This document shows positions 28,317 through 36,457 of a stretch of DNA of 64,000 bases, piece by piece. The notes under the pieces were generated by a model. It did no database searches and had not been told where the DNA came from. It worked only from the letters and a program-made list of their open reading frames with translations. Position 1 is the stretch's first letter. Each line of letters opens with the position of its first letter. A program made the position numbers and the translations under genes. The DNA comes from Pimelobacter simplex (GTDB taxonomy: Bacteria > Actinomycetota > Actinomycetes > Propionibacteriales > Nocardioidaceae): the NCBI RefSeq assembly GCF_900114845.1, contig NZ_FOUK01000003.1:434001-498000 (forward strand), given 5' to 3'.

Positions 28317-29639
28317 CTACTTGTTCTGCGCGTGGATCACTCCCGCGGACTTCGGCTCGTAGTTGGTGCCGCACAGCCAGATCGGCCCCCGGACGGCGTC
28401 CCAGTGCACGTCGAGGTTCGACGAGAAGCCGCTCTGCGCGCCCACCTTGATCGGGCCGACATTGACCGCGCCCGTGATCTTCGCCGCGCGCTTGGTCGAG
28501 CGGGTGAACCCGCCGGACTTGGCGATGGAGTTGCGGTGGTCGGACTGCGGCTTCTTCAAGCAGCCGATGAACTCCGAGCCCGGCCCCGTGTTGGCGCCGA
28601 CGCCGCCGTACCAGGAGCCGACCCGCTTGAGCTTGGTTCCCGGCGGGATGGTCGTGCCCTCGCACCACTTGCCGACGCCCAGCGCCTTGTAGTGGCCGTC
28701 GACGAAGGTGAAGGTCGTCGTACCGAAGTTGTTGGCCCGCTTCCCGCCGGTGTAGGTGCGGCGGACCGACCCGCTGTCCGTGTTGCCGACATGACGCGAG
28801 CCGTGGATGGACCAGCCGCCGTCACCGGAGTAGTCGACCGCGCCCTCGATGTCGGAGTCGGCGGACTCGCCGTAGACCCAGCCGGCGTCGCTGTTGCTCG
28901 CGTTGTGGAACTCGATGATGTTGACCGAGCGGACCGGGCGGGCGTCGACGACGTAGCTGCACGGCGTGTACACCGGCGTCTCCGCGGCGAGACCGGCCCG
29001 GTTCGAGGACGACGACGAGGCGGCCGGCGCGTCCGGCACGTCGGGCGAGTCGGAGGACAGCACGAAGTCCGGCTGCGCCTGGGGGTTCTCGACCTCGGGG
29101 TCGTCGCTGACCGGCGCGGCGAGCGCGTCGGGCGCGTCGTCGCCGGCCTCGGGGTCGTTGGGGTCGCCGGTGCCGTCGACGTCGGCGTCGGTGCTCACCG
29201 GCTCGGGCAGCGCCCACTGGCCCAGCGGGTTGAGCTTGCGGACGACGGTCGTGGTCTCGAGCTTGCCGAGCTCGTCGGAGATGACACCGATGTCGAGGTT
29301 GAGGTAGCCGCCGTTGGCCCGGGCGGCCTGCTGCATCTGCACCGTCGAGCTCAGCGGCAGCCGGTAGGACCCGTCGCTGGCGGTGAGCACGGTGCCGACG
29401 GTCTGGATCGGCAGGTCGGCACCGATCGCGCCGTCGAGCTCGCTGGGGACCCACCAGACCTTGACCTGGGCACCGGACACGGCGCGCAGCACCCCGTCGA
29501 CCTCGGCGAGCACGGTGCCCACCACGTTGTCGGCCGTGGCCTCGCTCTCAGCGGCGCGCGCGTCGCCCGCCGGGCCGGACACCGGCACCATCGCCGCCGC
29601 GACGACGGCCGCGACACCTCCGATCAACAGCTTCCTCAT
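28317..29639 (-). CDS. Secreted protein of unknown function
   Basis: 440 aa. Sec signal peptide (LLIGGVAAVVAAAMVPVSGPAGDARA, cleavage about residue 29). Residues 37-130 look like a Cna-B/transthyretin-like carboxypeptidase-regulatory fold (GTVLTASDGSYRLPL); an Asp/Pro/Ala-rich linker follows (about 150-215); the C-terminal part contains YVVDARPVRSVNIIEFHNAS and a Gly/Ser-rich beta domain with Cys pairs. I do not recognise the family. Has its own promoter and leads the two paralogous genes downstream. Confidence 0.72.
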   Translation of the reverse strand: MRKLLIGGVAAVVAAAMVPVSGPAGDARAAESEATADNVVGTVLAEVDGVLRAVSGAQVKVWWVPSELDGAIGADLPIQTVGTVLTASDGSYRLPLSSTVQMQQAARANGGYLNLDIGVISDELGKLETTTVVRKLNPLGQWALPEPVSTDADVDGTGDPNDPEAGDDAPDALAAPVSDDPEVENPQAQPDFVLSSDSPDVPDAPAASSSSSNRAGLAAETPVYTPCSYVVDARPVRSVNIIEFHNASNSDAGWVYGESADSDIEGAVDYSGDGGWSIHGSRHVGNTDSGSVRRTYTGGKRANNFGTTTFTFVDGHYKALGVGKWCEGTTIPPGTKLKRVGSWYGGVGANTGPGSEFIGCLKKPQSDHRNSIAKSGGFTRSTKRAAKITGAVNVGPIKVGAQSGFSSNLDVHWDAVRGPIWLCGTNYEPKSAGVIHAQNK

Positions 29640-29673
29640 CTTGCAAACCCCCGAGTGTGTGGTCGTTCACGTA

Positions 29674-29727
29674 TGACCATCTGTGGATGGTCATCCAAAG
29701 TTGAGAACGGAAGGCGTGCTTTGTCAA
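29674..29727 (-). promoter_or_regulatory. Promoter with overlapping palindrome upstream of the secreted-protein gene
   Basis: On the minus strand TTGACA (29722-29727) and TCAACT (29699-29704) are 17 nt apart. Just downstream, at the expected transcript start, lies an 8-bp perfect inverted repeat TGACCATC/GATGGTCA (29674-29693), a candidate operator. Confidence 0.5.
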
Positions 29728-29778
29728 CAGGTCACCCCGGCACCTGTTCGCAAGACGTCGATCCGAGGGACGACGAAC

Positions 29779-29813
29779 GGCCGGGCCCGCGCCGCGAGGG
29801 CACGGACCCGGCC
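29779..29813 (-). terminator. Terminator after the flavin monooxygenase gene
   Basis: 15-bp arms (29779-29793, 29799-29813) with 5-nt loop. The two imperfect positions become G-U pairs only in minus-strand RNA, matching the direction of the monooxygenase gene that ends at 29841. Confidence 0.65.
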
Positions 29814-29840
29814 GTGGCCAGGGTGGGCGGGGAGGGTGGC

Positions 29841-31676
29841 TCAGCCCAGGTGGTGCACCTCCTGCAGGCCGTGCACGGGCGTCTCGATCCCGGCGTGGCG
29901 GGCCTTGAGCTGGAGCGCGAGGTAGAGCGAGTAGTGCCGCGACTGGTGGAGGTTGCCCCCGTGGAACCACAGGTTCTCCTGCTGGGTCGGCTTCCACATG
30001 TTGCGCTGCTCCCCCTCCCACGGACCGGGGTCCTTGGTGGTGTCCGAGCCGAGCCCCCAGACCTTGCCGACGCGGTCGGCGACCTCCTGGCTGATCAGGT
30101 CGGCCGCCCAGCCGTTCATCGATCCGTAGCCGGTCGCGTAGACGACGAGGTCGGCGGGCAGCTCCGTCCCGTCGGCCAGGACGACGGACGTCTCGGTGAG
30201 CCGCTCCACCTGCCCGTGCGCGAGCTTCACGTCACCGCTGGCCACCAGCTCGGCCGCACCGACGTCGATGTAGTAGCCGGAGCCGCGGCGCAGGTACTTC
30301 ATGAACAGCCCCGAGCCGTCGTCGCCCCAGTCGAGGTCGAAGCCGGCCGCGGCCATCCGGTCGTAGAAGTCCTTGTCCCGCTCCCGCATCTGGTCGTAGA
30401 GGGGGATCTGGAACTCGTGCATGATCCGGTACGGCAGCGAGGCGAAGACCAGGTCGGCCTTCTCGGTGGTCATCCCGGCCTCGACCGCACGCTCGGAGTA
30501 GAGGTCGCCGAGACCGATGTCCATCAGGGTGTCGCTCTTGACGATGTGGGTCGAGGAGCGCTGCACCATCGTGACGTCGGCGCCGGTCTCCCACAGGGCC
30601 CCGCAGATGTCGAAGGCCGAGTTGTTGCTGCCGATCACGACGACGCGCTTGCCGGCGTACGCGTCGGGGCCGGGGTGCTGCGAGGAGTGGTGCTGCTCGC
30701 CCTGGAAGACGTCCGCGCCCGGGACGACGGGGATGTTGGGCTTGCCGGACATCCCCGTCGCCATCACGAGGTGCGTCGGCTTGAGCACCAGCGGCTTGCC
30801 CTCGCGCTCGAGGTGAACGGTCCACTCCCCCGTCTCCTCGTCGTACGACGCGTCGGTGGCGACCGTGCTCGACCAGTACGGCACCTCCATCACCCGCGTG
30901 TAGAACTCCAGCCAGTCGCCGACCTTGTCCTTGGGCGCGAAGACCGGCCAGTTGTCGGGGAACTTCAGGTACGGCAGGTGGTCGTACCAGACCGGGTCGT
31001 GGAGGCACAGCGACTTGTAGCGGTTGCGCCACTGGTCGCCGGGGCGCGGGTGCTTGTCGATCACGAGCGCCGGGACGCCGAGCTGGCGCAGCCGGGCACC
31101 GAGCGCGATGCCGCCCTGGCCGCCGCCGACGACGAGCACGTACGGCTGGGTGTCGACGCCGAGCGCGGCGTCCTCGGCCTGCCGCTTCTCGAGCCACGTC
31201 ACCCGTTCCTTGGTCGCGCCGTGCTCGGCACCCATCGGACGGCGTACGCCGCGCGGCTCCTCGTGGCCGGTGAGCTCGTAGAGGGTGGTCAGGAAGGTCC
31301 ATGCCTTCGGGCCGTCCTCGTCGACGATCCGGACCAGGCCCCGCCCACGGCCGACGGAGGTCTCGAACTCGAACCACGCCGTCGTGACGCCGTCAGCGGT
31401 GTCGGCCGGCTCGGTGAGCCGGAAGCCGCGGGGGTCGACCCGGTCGAGCGTGCTGGCGAGCAGGCCGGCGACGCCGTCGGGGTTCTCGACCGTGGTGAGG
31501 TTCCAGGTGAAGGCGATCAGGTCGCGCCAGAAGCTGGTCGCGGCGAACAGGCCGGCGGCGCGGTCGACGTCGCGGGCGGTCAGGGCGTCCTCGAACGCGG
31601 CGAACCAGGCGGTCGCCGGGTCGGGGGCTTCGGTCGTGTCGGCCGCGGTGACGGGCCGGTCGTCGAGCTGGGTCAT
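29841..31676 (-). CDS. Flavin-containing monooxygenase with N-terminal NTF2-like domain
   Basis: 611 aa. Residues about 15-140 form a SnoaL/NTF2-like domain; from about 180 a class B flavoprotein monooxygenase: FAD site VLVVGGGQGGIALG, NADPH-binding VVVIGSNNSAFDICGAL, and late motif DLVVYATGYGSMNGW. Such fusions are common in actinobacteria; likely substrates are ketones or heteroatom-containing organics (Baeyer-Villiger or N-oxygenation). Divergent from a GAF regulator that probably controls it. Confidence 0.9.
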   Translation of the reverse strand: MTQLDDRPVTAADTTEAPDPATAWFAAFEDALTARDVDRAAGLFAATSFWRDLIAFTWNLTTVENPDGVAGLLASTLDRVDPRGFRLTEPADTADGVTTAWFEFETSVGRGRGLVRIVDEDGPKAWTFLTTLYELTGHEEPRGVRRPMGAEHGATKERVTWLEKRQAEDAALGVDTQPYVLVVGGGQGGIALGARLRQLGVPALVIDKHPRPGDQWRNRYKSLCLHDPVWYDHLPYLKFPDNWPVFAPKDKVGDWLEFYTRVMEVPYWSSTVATDASYDEETGEWTVHLEREGKPLVLKPTHLVMATGMSGKPNIPVVPGADVFQGEQHHSSQHPGPDAYAGKRVVVIGSNNSAFDICGALWETGADVTMVQRSSTHIVKSDTLMDIGLGDLYSERAVEAGMTTEKADLVFASLPYRIMHEFQIPLYDQMRERDKDFYDRMAAAGFDLDWGDDGSGLFMKYLRRGSGYYIDVGAAELVASGDVKLAHGQVERLTETSVVLADGTELPADLVVYATGYGSMNGWAADLISQEVADRVGKVWGLGSDTTKDPGPWEGEQRNMWKPTQQENLWFHGGNLHQSRHYSLYLALQLKARHAGIETPVHGLQEVHHLG

Positions 31677-31715
31677 GCCGAGAAGTCGACCTCCGCGGCC
31701 ACCCTCCCCGGAACC

Positions 31716-31731
31716 GTTGCACGTTGTTGCA
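31716..31731. promoter_or_regulatory. Direct repeat GTTGCA in the FMO/GAF divergent region
   Basis: Two GTTGCA copies (31716-31721 and 31726-31731) spaced one helical turn apart in the 93-nt region between the divergent monooxygenase and regulator genes. Candidate binding site of the GAF regulator. Confidence 0.35.
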
Positions 31732-31769
31732 TGTGGCCCCGGTCACATCGCGGCGCCTACTGTGGGGGC

Positions 31770-32945
31770 ATGGCCACGCACGACCTCGCGCTGCGGGCCC
31801 GCGACCTGGTCCGGATCCACGACGCGGTGCTCTCCGGCACCGCTCCCCCGGAGCGGCCGCGGGCGGTCGTGGCGCGCTCGTGGAGCCGGGTGCTCGGCCT
31901 CGGCATCGACCCCGACGGGCGCAACGGACGCGACCCCCTCACGCCGGCGGACGTCGACGAGCGCCGCCGCACGTCGCGGCTGGCGCTGGTCATCGACGAG
32001 ATCCGCGAGCTGCTGCTCTCGGCCGCCGACGCGTCCAACTACCTGGTCGTGGTGACCGACGCCGACGGCATCGTGCTGTGGCGCAGCGGGTCACCGCGGG
32101 TGCGCCGCCAGGCCGACGGTCTGGGCTTCGCCGAGGGCGCCCGCTGGACCGAGGCTGCCGTCGGGACCAACGCCATCGGCACCGCCCTGGCCGAGGGCGC
32201 CCCGGTGCAGCTGTTCTCGGCCGAGCACTTCGAGAACGCCCAGGTGCCCTGGTACTGCACGGCGTCCCCCATCCACGACCCGATCGACGGCTCGCTGCTC
32301 GGCATCGTCGACGTCAGCGGCCCGGCGCTCACGCTGCACCCGGCGATCGAGGCGCTCGTGACGGCGTCCGTCCGGCTCGCCGAGGCACGGCTCTGGCGCC
32401 ACCACGAGGAGGGCCTCGAGCAGCTCCGGCGGACCGCGGAGCCGCTGCTGTCCGGCGCCAACGGCCCCCTCCTCGTGGTCGACGACCACGGCTGGGTCGC
32501 CGCCCACCAGGGCGTGGCCGTGCGCGACCGGGTCGAGGCACCGCAGCCCGACCGGGCGCTGGCCGTCCCGGGGCTGGGGGTGTGCCTGCCCGAGCGGCTG
32601 CGCGGCGGCTGGCTGATCCGCCCGTCGGCGTCCGGCCCCGTGCTGACCGCCGAGCTCCACCTCGGCACCGGACCCGCGACCCTCGAGGTCCGCGGCGGCG
32701 ACTCCCCCTGGCGGGTGGCGCTCACCCCGCGGCACGCCGAGCTGCTCGCCGCCATCGCCATGGCCGGACCGGCCGGGATGTCCGCCGGCCAGCTGAGCCG
32801 CCGGCTCTACGGCGACGCCGAGCACCAGGTCACCGTCCGCGCCGAGATCTCCCGGATGCGGCGGGTCCTGGGCGCCCTCCTCGCGACGAACCCCTACCGG
32901 CTCGGCGAGGGCGTCACGCTCACGGTCAACGATCGAACCCGATGA
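31770..32945 (+). CDS. GAF domain transcriptional regulator (AcoR-like N-terminus)
   Basis: 391 aa. Residues about 60-215 match the sensory N-terminus of AcoR-type activators (VARSWSRVLGLGIDP, NAIGTALAEGAPVQLFSAEHF, SPIHDPIDGSLLGIVDVSGP). There is no sigma-54 AAA+ domain; instead the C-terminus (about 320-391: LTPRHAELLAAIA...AGQLSRRLYGDAEHQVTVRAEISRMRR) looks like a winged helix. ATG 31770. Likely controls the divergent monooxygenase gene. Confidence 0.85.
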   Translation: MATHDLALRARDLVRIHDAVLSGTAPPERPRAVVARSWSRVLGLGIDPDGRNGRDPLTPADVDERRRTSRLALVIDEIRELLLSAADASNYLVVVTDADGIVLWRSGSPRVRRQADGLGFAEGARWTEAAVGTNAIGTALAEGAPVQLFSAEHFENAQVPWYCTASPIHDPIDGSLLGIVDVSGPALTLHPAIEALVTASVRLAEARLWRHHEEGLEQLRRTAEPLLSGANGPLLVVDDHGWVAAHQGVAVRDRVEAPQPDRALAVPGLGVCLPERLRGGWLIRPSASGPVLTAELHLGTGPATLEVRGGDSPWRVALTPRHAELLAAIAMAGPAGMSAGQLSRRLYGDAEHQVTVRAEISRMRRVLGALLATNPYRLGEGVTLTVNDRTR

Positions 32946-33753
32946 GCTCCGGCTCGCGCTCCCGCCAGGTGGCGGCCGCGGCCTGGGTCACCGGTCCCGG
33001 CGCCGGCAGCTCGCGCTCGTCCCAGCGGTGCACGCCCTGGACGTCGCGCGTCGTCGACGCCAGGAAGATCTCGTCGGCTCCCGCAACGACCTCGAGGGGC
33101 TCGTCGACCTCCGTCGCCCCGAACCACTCGATGACGAGCGCCCGGGTCACGCCCGCGAGGCAGCCGCTGGCCAGCGTGGGGGTGCGCAGCTCGCCTTCGA
33201 CGACGTAGAAGACGTTGGTGCCGGTCCCCTCGCACAGGTGCCCCGCGAGGTTCGCGAACACCGCCTCGGTCGCCCCCGCCTTCTGCGCGGCCGCGAGCGC
33301 CACCACGTTCTCGGCGTACGACGTCGTCTTGAGGCCGGCCAGCGCCGCTCGCTCGTTGCGCGGCCACGGGACCGTGATCACCGACGTCGTCGCCGCGGCC
33401 GGCGCCATCGGGCTCGCCACCACGATCACGTTCAGCGGATCGGTGCCCCGCCCGCTGCCCAGCGGGGCGTTGCCGCCGGTGACCGTGATCCGGAGCCGGC
33501 CCAGCGCCAGGTGCTCCTCCCCCAGGACGGCGGCCACACCCCGCCGTACGTCGTCGAGCTCGAGGCCCTCGAGCCCCAGCCCCGCGGCCGATCGCTCCAG
33601 CCGGTCGAGGTGGCGCCGCAGCGCGAACGGCTGCCCGTCGACCACCTTGACCGCCTCGAACACCGCGTCGCCCACGGTCAGCCCGTGGTCGGTCACCGGC
33701 ACCGCTGGCGCCGTCGGGTCGGACAGGAGCTGGCCATTGATCCACGCACGCAT
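32926..33753 (-). CDS. Class IV aminotransferase (aminodeoxychorismate lyase-like)
   Basis: 275-aa PLP enzyme of the ADC lyase/D-amino acid/branched-chain aminotransferase fold. PVTDHGLTVGDAVFEAVKV is the family start, LKTTSYAENVVALAAA carries the PLP Lys, and GTGTNVFYVVEGEL ... PTLASGCLAGVTRALV is the cofactor-binding end. Substrate assignment (pabC in folate synthesis versus amino-acid transamination) cannot be made from sequence alone. Its 3' end overlaps the convergent GAF gene by 20 nt. Confidence 0.85.
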   Translation of the reverse strand: MRAWINGQLLSDPTAPAVPVTDHGLTVGDAVFEAVKVVDGQPFALRRHLDRLERSAAGLGLEGLELDDVRRGVAAVLGEEHLALGRLRITVTGGNAPLGSGRGTDPLNVIVVASPMAPAAATTSVITVPWPRNERAALAGLKTTSYAENVVALAAAQKAGATEAVFANLAGHLCEGTGTNVFYVVEGELRTPTLASGCLAGVTRALVIEWFGATEVDEPLEVVAGADEIFLASTTRDVQGVHRWDERELPAPGPVTQAAAATWREREPELIGFDR

Positions 33754-33833
33754 GGGGCCAGCCTAGGAGGGCTCCGGAACGCCCCGCGCCACGCCCGCAA
33801 CACCCCCGCGACATCCCGAAGGCACCCCCCGTT

Positions 33834-33862
33834 TTGGCACGCACCTGGGGATCGGCTAATGT
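33834..33862 (+). promoter_or_regulatory. Promoter of the tRNA Gly-Cys-Val operon
   Basis: TTGGCA (33834-33839) and TAATGT (33857-33862) with a 17-nt spacer, a near-consensus housekeeping sigma promoter; predicted start about 43 nt upstream of tRNA-Gly. Confidence 0.75.
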
Positions 33863-33911
33863 TCTCAACCGCACCGCAGAGCGGTCCGAAAGGGCCTCGA
33901 AGCAGTGCGAT

Positions 33912-33984
33912 GCGGACGTAGCTCAGTTGGTAGAGCGCAACCTTGCCAAGGTTGAGGTCGCGAGTTCGAGCCTCGTCGTCCGCT
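33912..33984 (+). tRNA. tRNA-Gly (anticodon GCC)
   Basis: Cloverleaf with acceptor GCGGACG/CGTCCGC, anticodon stem CAACC/GGTTG with loop TTGCCAA (anticodon GCC) and T arm containing GTTCGAGC. Discriminator T. First of three tRNAs in one transcript. Confidence 0.96.
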
Positions 33985-34034
33985 CGGAGTGGTCAGACCC
34001 ACTGCCTGACCAGGCCAGTGTGTAGGGCCACCGT

Positions 34035-34105
34035 GGTGGGTTGGCCGAGAGGCGAGGCAACGGACTGCAAATCCGTGTACACGGGTTCAAATCCCGTACC
34101 CACCT
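34035..34105 (+). tRNA. tRNA-Cys (anticodon GCA)
   Basis: Cloverleaf with acceptor GGTGGGT/ACCCACC, anticodon stem ACGGA/TCCGT and loop CTGCAAA (anticodon GCA), T loop GGTTCAAATCC. Discriminator T, as usual for tRNA-Cys (U73). Confidence 0.96.
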
Positions 34106-34124
34106 CGAAAGCACAACTCCACAG

Positions 34125-34199
34125 GGGCGATTGGCGCAGCGGTAGCGCGCTTCCTTGACACGGAAGAGGTCACTGGTTCAAACCCAGTATCGCCCACCA
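34125..34199 (+). tRNA. tRNA-Val (anticodon GAC), next to prophage integrase
   Basis: Cloverleaf with acceptor GGGCGAT/ATCGCCC, anticodon stem CTTCC/GGAAG with loop TTGACAC (anticodon GAC), T loop GGTTCAAACCC, discriminator A and encoded CCA (34197-34199). The prophage integrase gene lies 118 nt downstream, so the 3' half is the presumed attachment site. Confidence 0.96.
34160..34199 (+). other. Presumed attL at the tRNA-Val(GAC) 3' end
   Basis: Inferred from position: tyrosine integrase gene adjacent to and pointing at a tRNA 3' end, phage genes starting immediately beyond. The exact core cannot be set because the right junction is outside the window. Confidence 0.5.
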
Positions 34200-34206
34200 G
34201 CATCAC

Positions 34207-34250
34207 GAAGGCCCTCTGACCAGCGGAAACGCGCGTCAGGGGGTCTTCTT
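34207..34250 (+). terminator. Terminator of the tRNA operon
   Basis: 14-bp arms (34207-34220, 34235-34248) that pair fully in plus-strand RNA through two G-U pairs, followed by TTCTTCGTCGTT. Lies 8 nt after tRNA-Val, so formally on the prophage side of the junction. Confidence 0.7.
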
Positions 34251-34316
34251 CGTCGTTGGGACGGCCGCGGGCCTGCGGGCTCCGTGAGGACGCGGTGAGG
34301 ACGGCCGATCCGACAA

Positions 34317-35522
34317 TCAGTCCCCCCAGGCGTCGAGGACCTCGTCAAACGCTCCCGGCTTCAGGTGGGCGTACCGCAGCGTCGTGGAGTACTTCTCGTG
34401 CCCGAGCAGGTCCTGGACTCGCTTGAGGTCAACGCCCTTCTGGACCAGCCAGGACGCCGCGGTGTGCCGCATGTCGTACGGCGTGCCGAGCTTCACCCCG
34501 GCCCGCTTGATGGCCGGCGTGAAGATCCTGCGGGCGAAGTTCCGGTCGTCCCAGACTCCGCCGCCAGGTGCCGGGAACAGCAGGTCATCCGGGCCGAGGT
34601 CCTCGACGTGCTCGGCCACGCGCTCGCGCAGGCGCTTCGGGATCGGGGTCGCCCGGTGGGACCTCGTCGACTTCGCGTACGGCCGCCAGCCGGTGCGGGT
34701 CGCGACGCCGTGCACGTAGATCTGCCACGTGTGGACGTCGACGTAGCGGCGCGTGAGACCGAACAGCTCGCCCGGCCGGTAGCCAACGTGCATGTCGAGA
34801 TCGACAGCCAGGGCGTACGGCTCCTCGAGCTCGAGGATGATCTTCTCGGCCTCCCAGCTGTGCCAGAAGAAGATCGGCTTGGGCCGGGCCGGCGGCAGGT
34901 TCAGTCGGAGGGCGGGGTTGGCGGGGATCAGGCCGTCCTCGACGGCGGAGGTGAGCAGACCGGAGAGGTGGGAGACGATCCCCTGGATCGTCCAGGCGCC
35001 CAGGCCGGGCTCGATGCCGCTGCCGGAGCAGCGCCGCACCGTCGGCTCCTCGCGGCGCTGGGCGCGCAGCAGCGCCGCGCCGGTGAGCGAGGTCTTGTGG
35101 ACCTTGAGCAGCCCGTCGGCGCCGATGCCGGGGCTCGCGTGGCAGCGGCGGCACTGCTCGGTCGCGAGCTGCTTCACCCAGGTCTTCAGGTCGGGGCGCA
35201 CGATGAGCCCGAGGGGGTGGCCGGCCCAGACAGGCTCGATGTGGACGCGCCAGTGGCTGTCGTTCTTCTCGATCGAGCTCGAATCGGCGACCTTCGTCGT
35301 CCGCCACACCGCGCGGTACTCCCCCAGTGTCGTCGCTGCGTTCTCGGGCGCGATCCAGGTGCCCGTGGCGATCGCCGCCTCGGTGCGCTTCGCCCAGTGC
35401 TCGACGACCGACTTCAGCGGGTCGGTCTTCGTGACTCGGCGGAACCGGCCGTTGGGCTGCTTGATGGGGGTGACGACCGTCGCGCGCCACTTCCCGGACG
35501 GCAGCCGATCAATGCTGGCCAC
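34317..35522 (-). CDS. int: Tyrosine recombinase/integrase
   Basis: 401 aa. N-terminal arm-binding domain starting ASIDRLPSGKWRATV, core-binding region with a Cys/His insertion (CRRCHASPG ... VRRCSG, possibly zinc-binding), and catalytic domain: Arg in VGYRPGELFGL, DMRHTAASWL (His-x2-Arg box), LLGHEKYSTT and the nucleophile in RYAHL. GTG 35522 shares a base with the stop of the ImmA-like gene (TAGTG), so translation is coupled. Last gene of the leftward lysogeny operon, pointing at tRNA-Val. Confidence 0.94.
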   Translation of the reverse strand: MASIDRLPSGKWRATVVTPIKQPNGRFRRVTKTDPLKSVVEHWAKRTEAAIATGTWIAPENAATTLGEYRAVWRTTKVADSSSIEKNDSHWRVHIEPVWAGHPLGLIVRPDLKTWVKQLATEQCRRCHASPGIGADGLLKVHKTSLTGAALLRAQRREEPTVRRCSGSGIEPGLGAWTIQGIVSHLSGLLTSAVEDGLIPANPALRLNLPPARPKPIFFWHSWEAEKIILELEEPYALAVDLDMHVGYRPGELFGLTRRYVDVHTWQIYVHGVATRTGWRPYAKSTRSHRATPIPKRLRERVAEHVEDLGPDDLLFPAPGGGVWDDRNFARRIFTPAIKRAGVKLGTPYDMRHTAASWLVQKGVDLKRVQDLLGHEKYSTTLRYAHLKPGAFDEVLDAWGD

Positions 35523-36040
35523 TAGCCCGCCTCCTCTCCTCGCTCGATGTCTCCGTTCCAGGCGATCCCGATCTCGCTCCACGCGACGTCGTCGTACACG
35601 TCCTCGGGGAACCGTGCTTCTGCCGCGTCGACGACCTCCTGGATGTAGCGGCCCTCCTCCGGCGTGAGCCCCCGCAGTCGGACGCGGACGCTCGGCTCGT
35701 CGACCCACAGGACGAATGCCACCTCGTCGACGTCGTACGCCCAGACCATCGCCTCGGCCAGCGCCTCAAGGCTGATGAGCCGGCGGGCCGTGAGGTCGTC
35801 GACGATCCGCTCCTCGCGGTCTTCGTGACCGTCGGGCGCCGGGCCGCGCTCGATGTGGACCACCTCGTGCGTGACGGTGACCCGTTCTTGCCGGTTCTCC
35901 TGGTCGGGGTCGAGATGCATCGTCCGGTCCAGCCAGGTCGTCAGGCCTAGCCGGTCCTCGGGCAGGTCGGTGAGCGGTCGCCACTCGACCTTCCAGCCGT
36001 TGAGCCGGTGCAGCTCGAAGTCGTCCCACGGGTCGTACAT
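35522..36040 (-). CDS. ImmA/IrrE-like metallopeptidase
   Basis: 172 aa. A central HEVVH zinc motif (residues about 59-63) preceded by DRTMHLDPDQ and followed by a DLTARRLISLEALAEAM helical region, the layout of ImmA/IrrE (COG2856) peptidases that cut phage repressors after DNA damage. Sits in the repressor operon, so it probably inactivates the upstream repressor to trigger induction. Confidence 0.8.
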   Translation of the reverse strand: MYDPWDDFELHRLNGWKVEWRPLTDLPEDRLGLTTWLDRTMHLDPDQENRQERVTVTHEVVHIERGPAPDGHEDREERIVDDLTARRLISLEALAEAMVWAYDVDEVAFVLWVDEPSVRVRLRGLTPEEGRYIQEVVDAAEARFPEDVYDDVAWSEIGIAWNGDIERGEEAG

Positions 36041-36076
36041 GCCGACGGACCCTAGGCAGAGGGTCCGACGGATCTA

Positions 36077-36457
36077 TCAGGCCTTCTCCACAATCAGGTG
36101 GAGGCCGCGGTCCGGGTGGTAGGTCCAGGAGACCTCCCAGTCGTCCCACGAGTCGCTCTGGCGCCCCTGGGCAGCGTTGGTGTCGAGCACTTTGCCCCGG
36201 ACGCTGTCGGGGGCGTCGAGCTCGTCGAGTACACAGGTCGACGCCTTGTTCGCGACCTCCGCCTGGCCGTCGCCGACGGTGAGCGAGTCGCCGCCGTCGC
36301 CGACCGTGACGACCTCGGGAGCCTCGGAGATCTCGCAGGTTGCGGCGACATCTTTGAGGTCGGTGCCGCCCGTCAACGCGACGGCGGCACCGATCGTCAC
36401 GCCGATCGCGACGACGGCGCCACCGACCATCGCGAGCACTCCACCCTTGCCGCTCAT
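36077..36457 (-). CDS. Small membrane protein in the lysogeny operon
   Basis: 126 aa; family not recognised. An N-terminal membrane helix (VLAMVGGAVVAIGVTIGAAVAL, residues 7-28) followed by a small extracytoplasmic domain with two Cys (ATCEIS and ASTCVL) likely forming a disulfide. Start overlaps the repressor stop by 4 nt. Expression with the repressor suggests a lysogen trait such as superinfection exclusion, which is inference. Confidence 0.72.
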   Translation of the reverse strand: MSGKGGVLAMVGGAVVAIGVTIGAAVALTGGTDLKDVAATCEISEAPEVVTVGDGGDSLTVGDGQAEVANKASTCVLDELDAPDSVRGKVLDTNAAQGRQSDSWDDWEVSWTYHPDRGLHLIVEKA

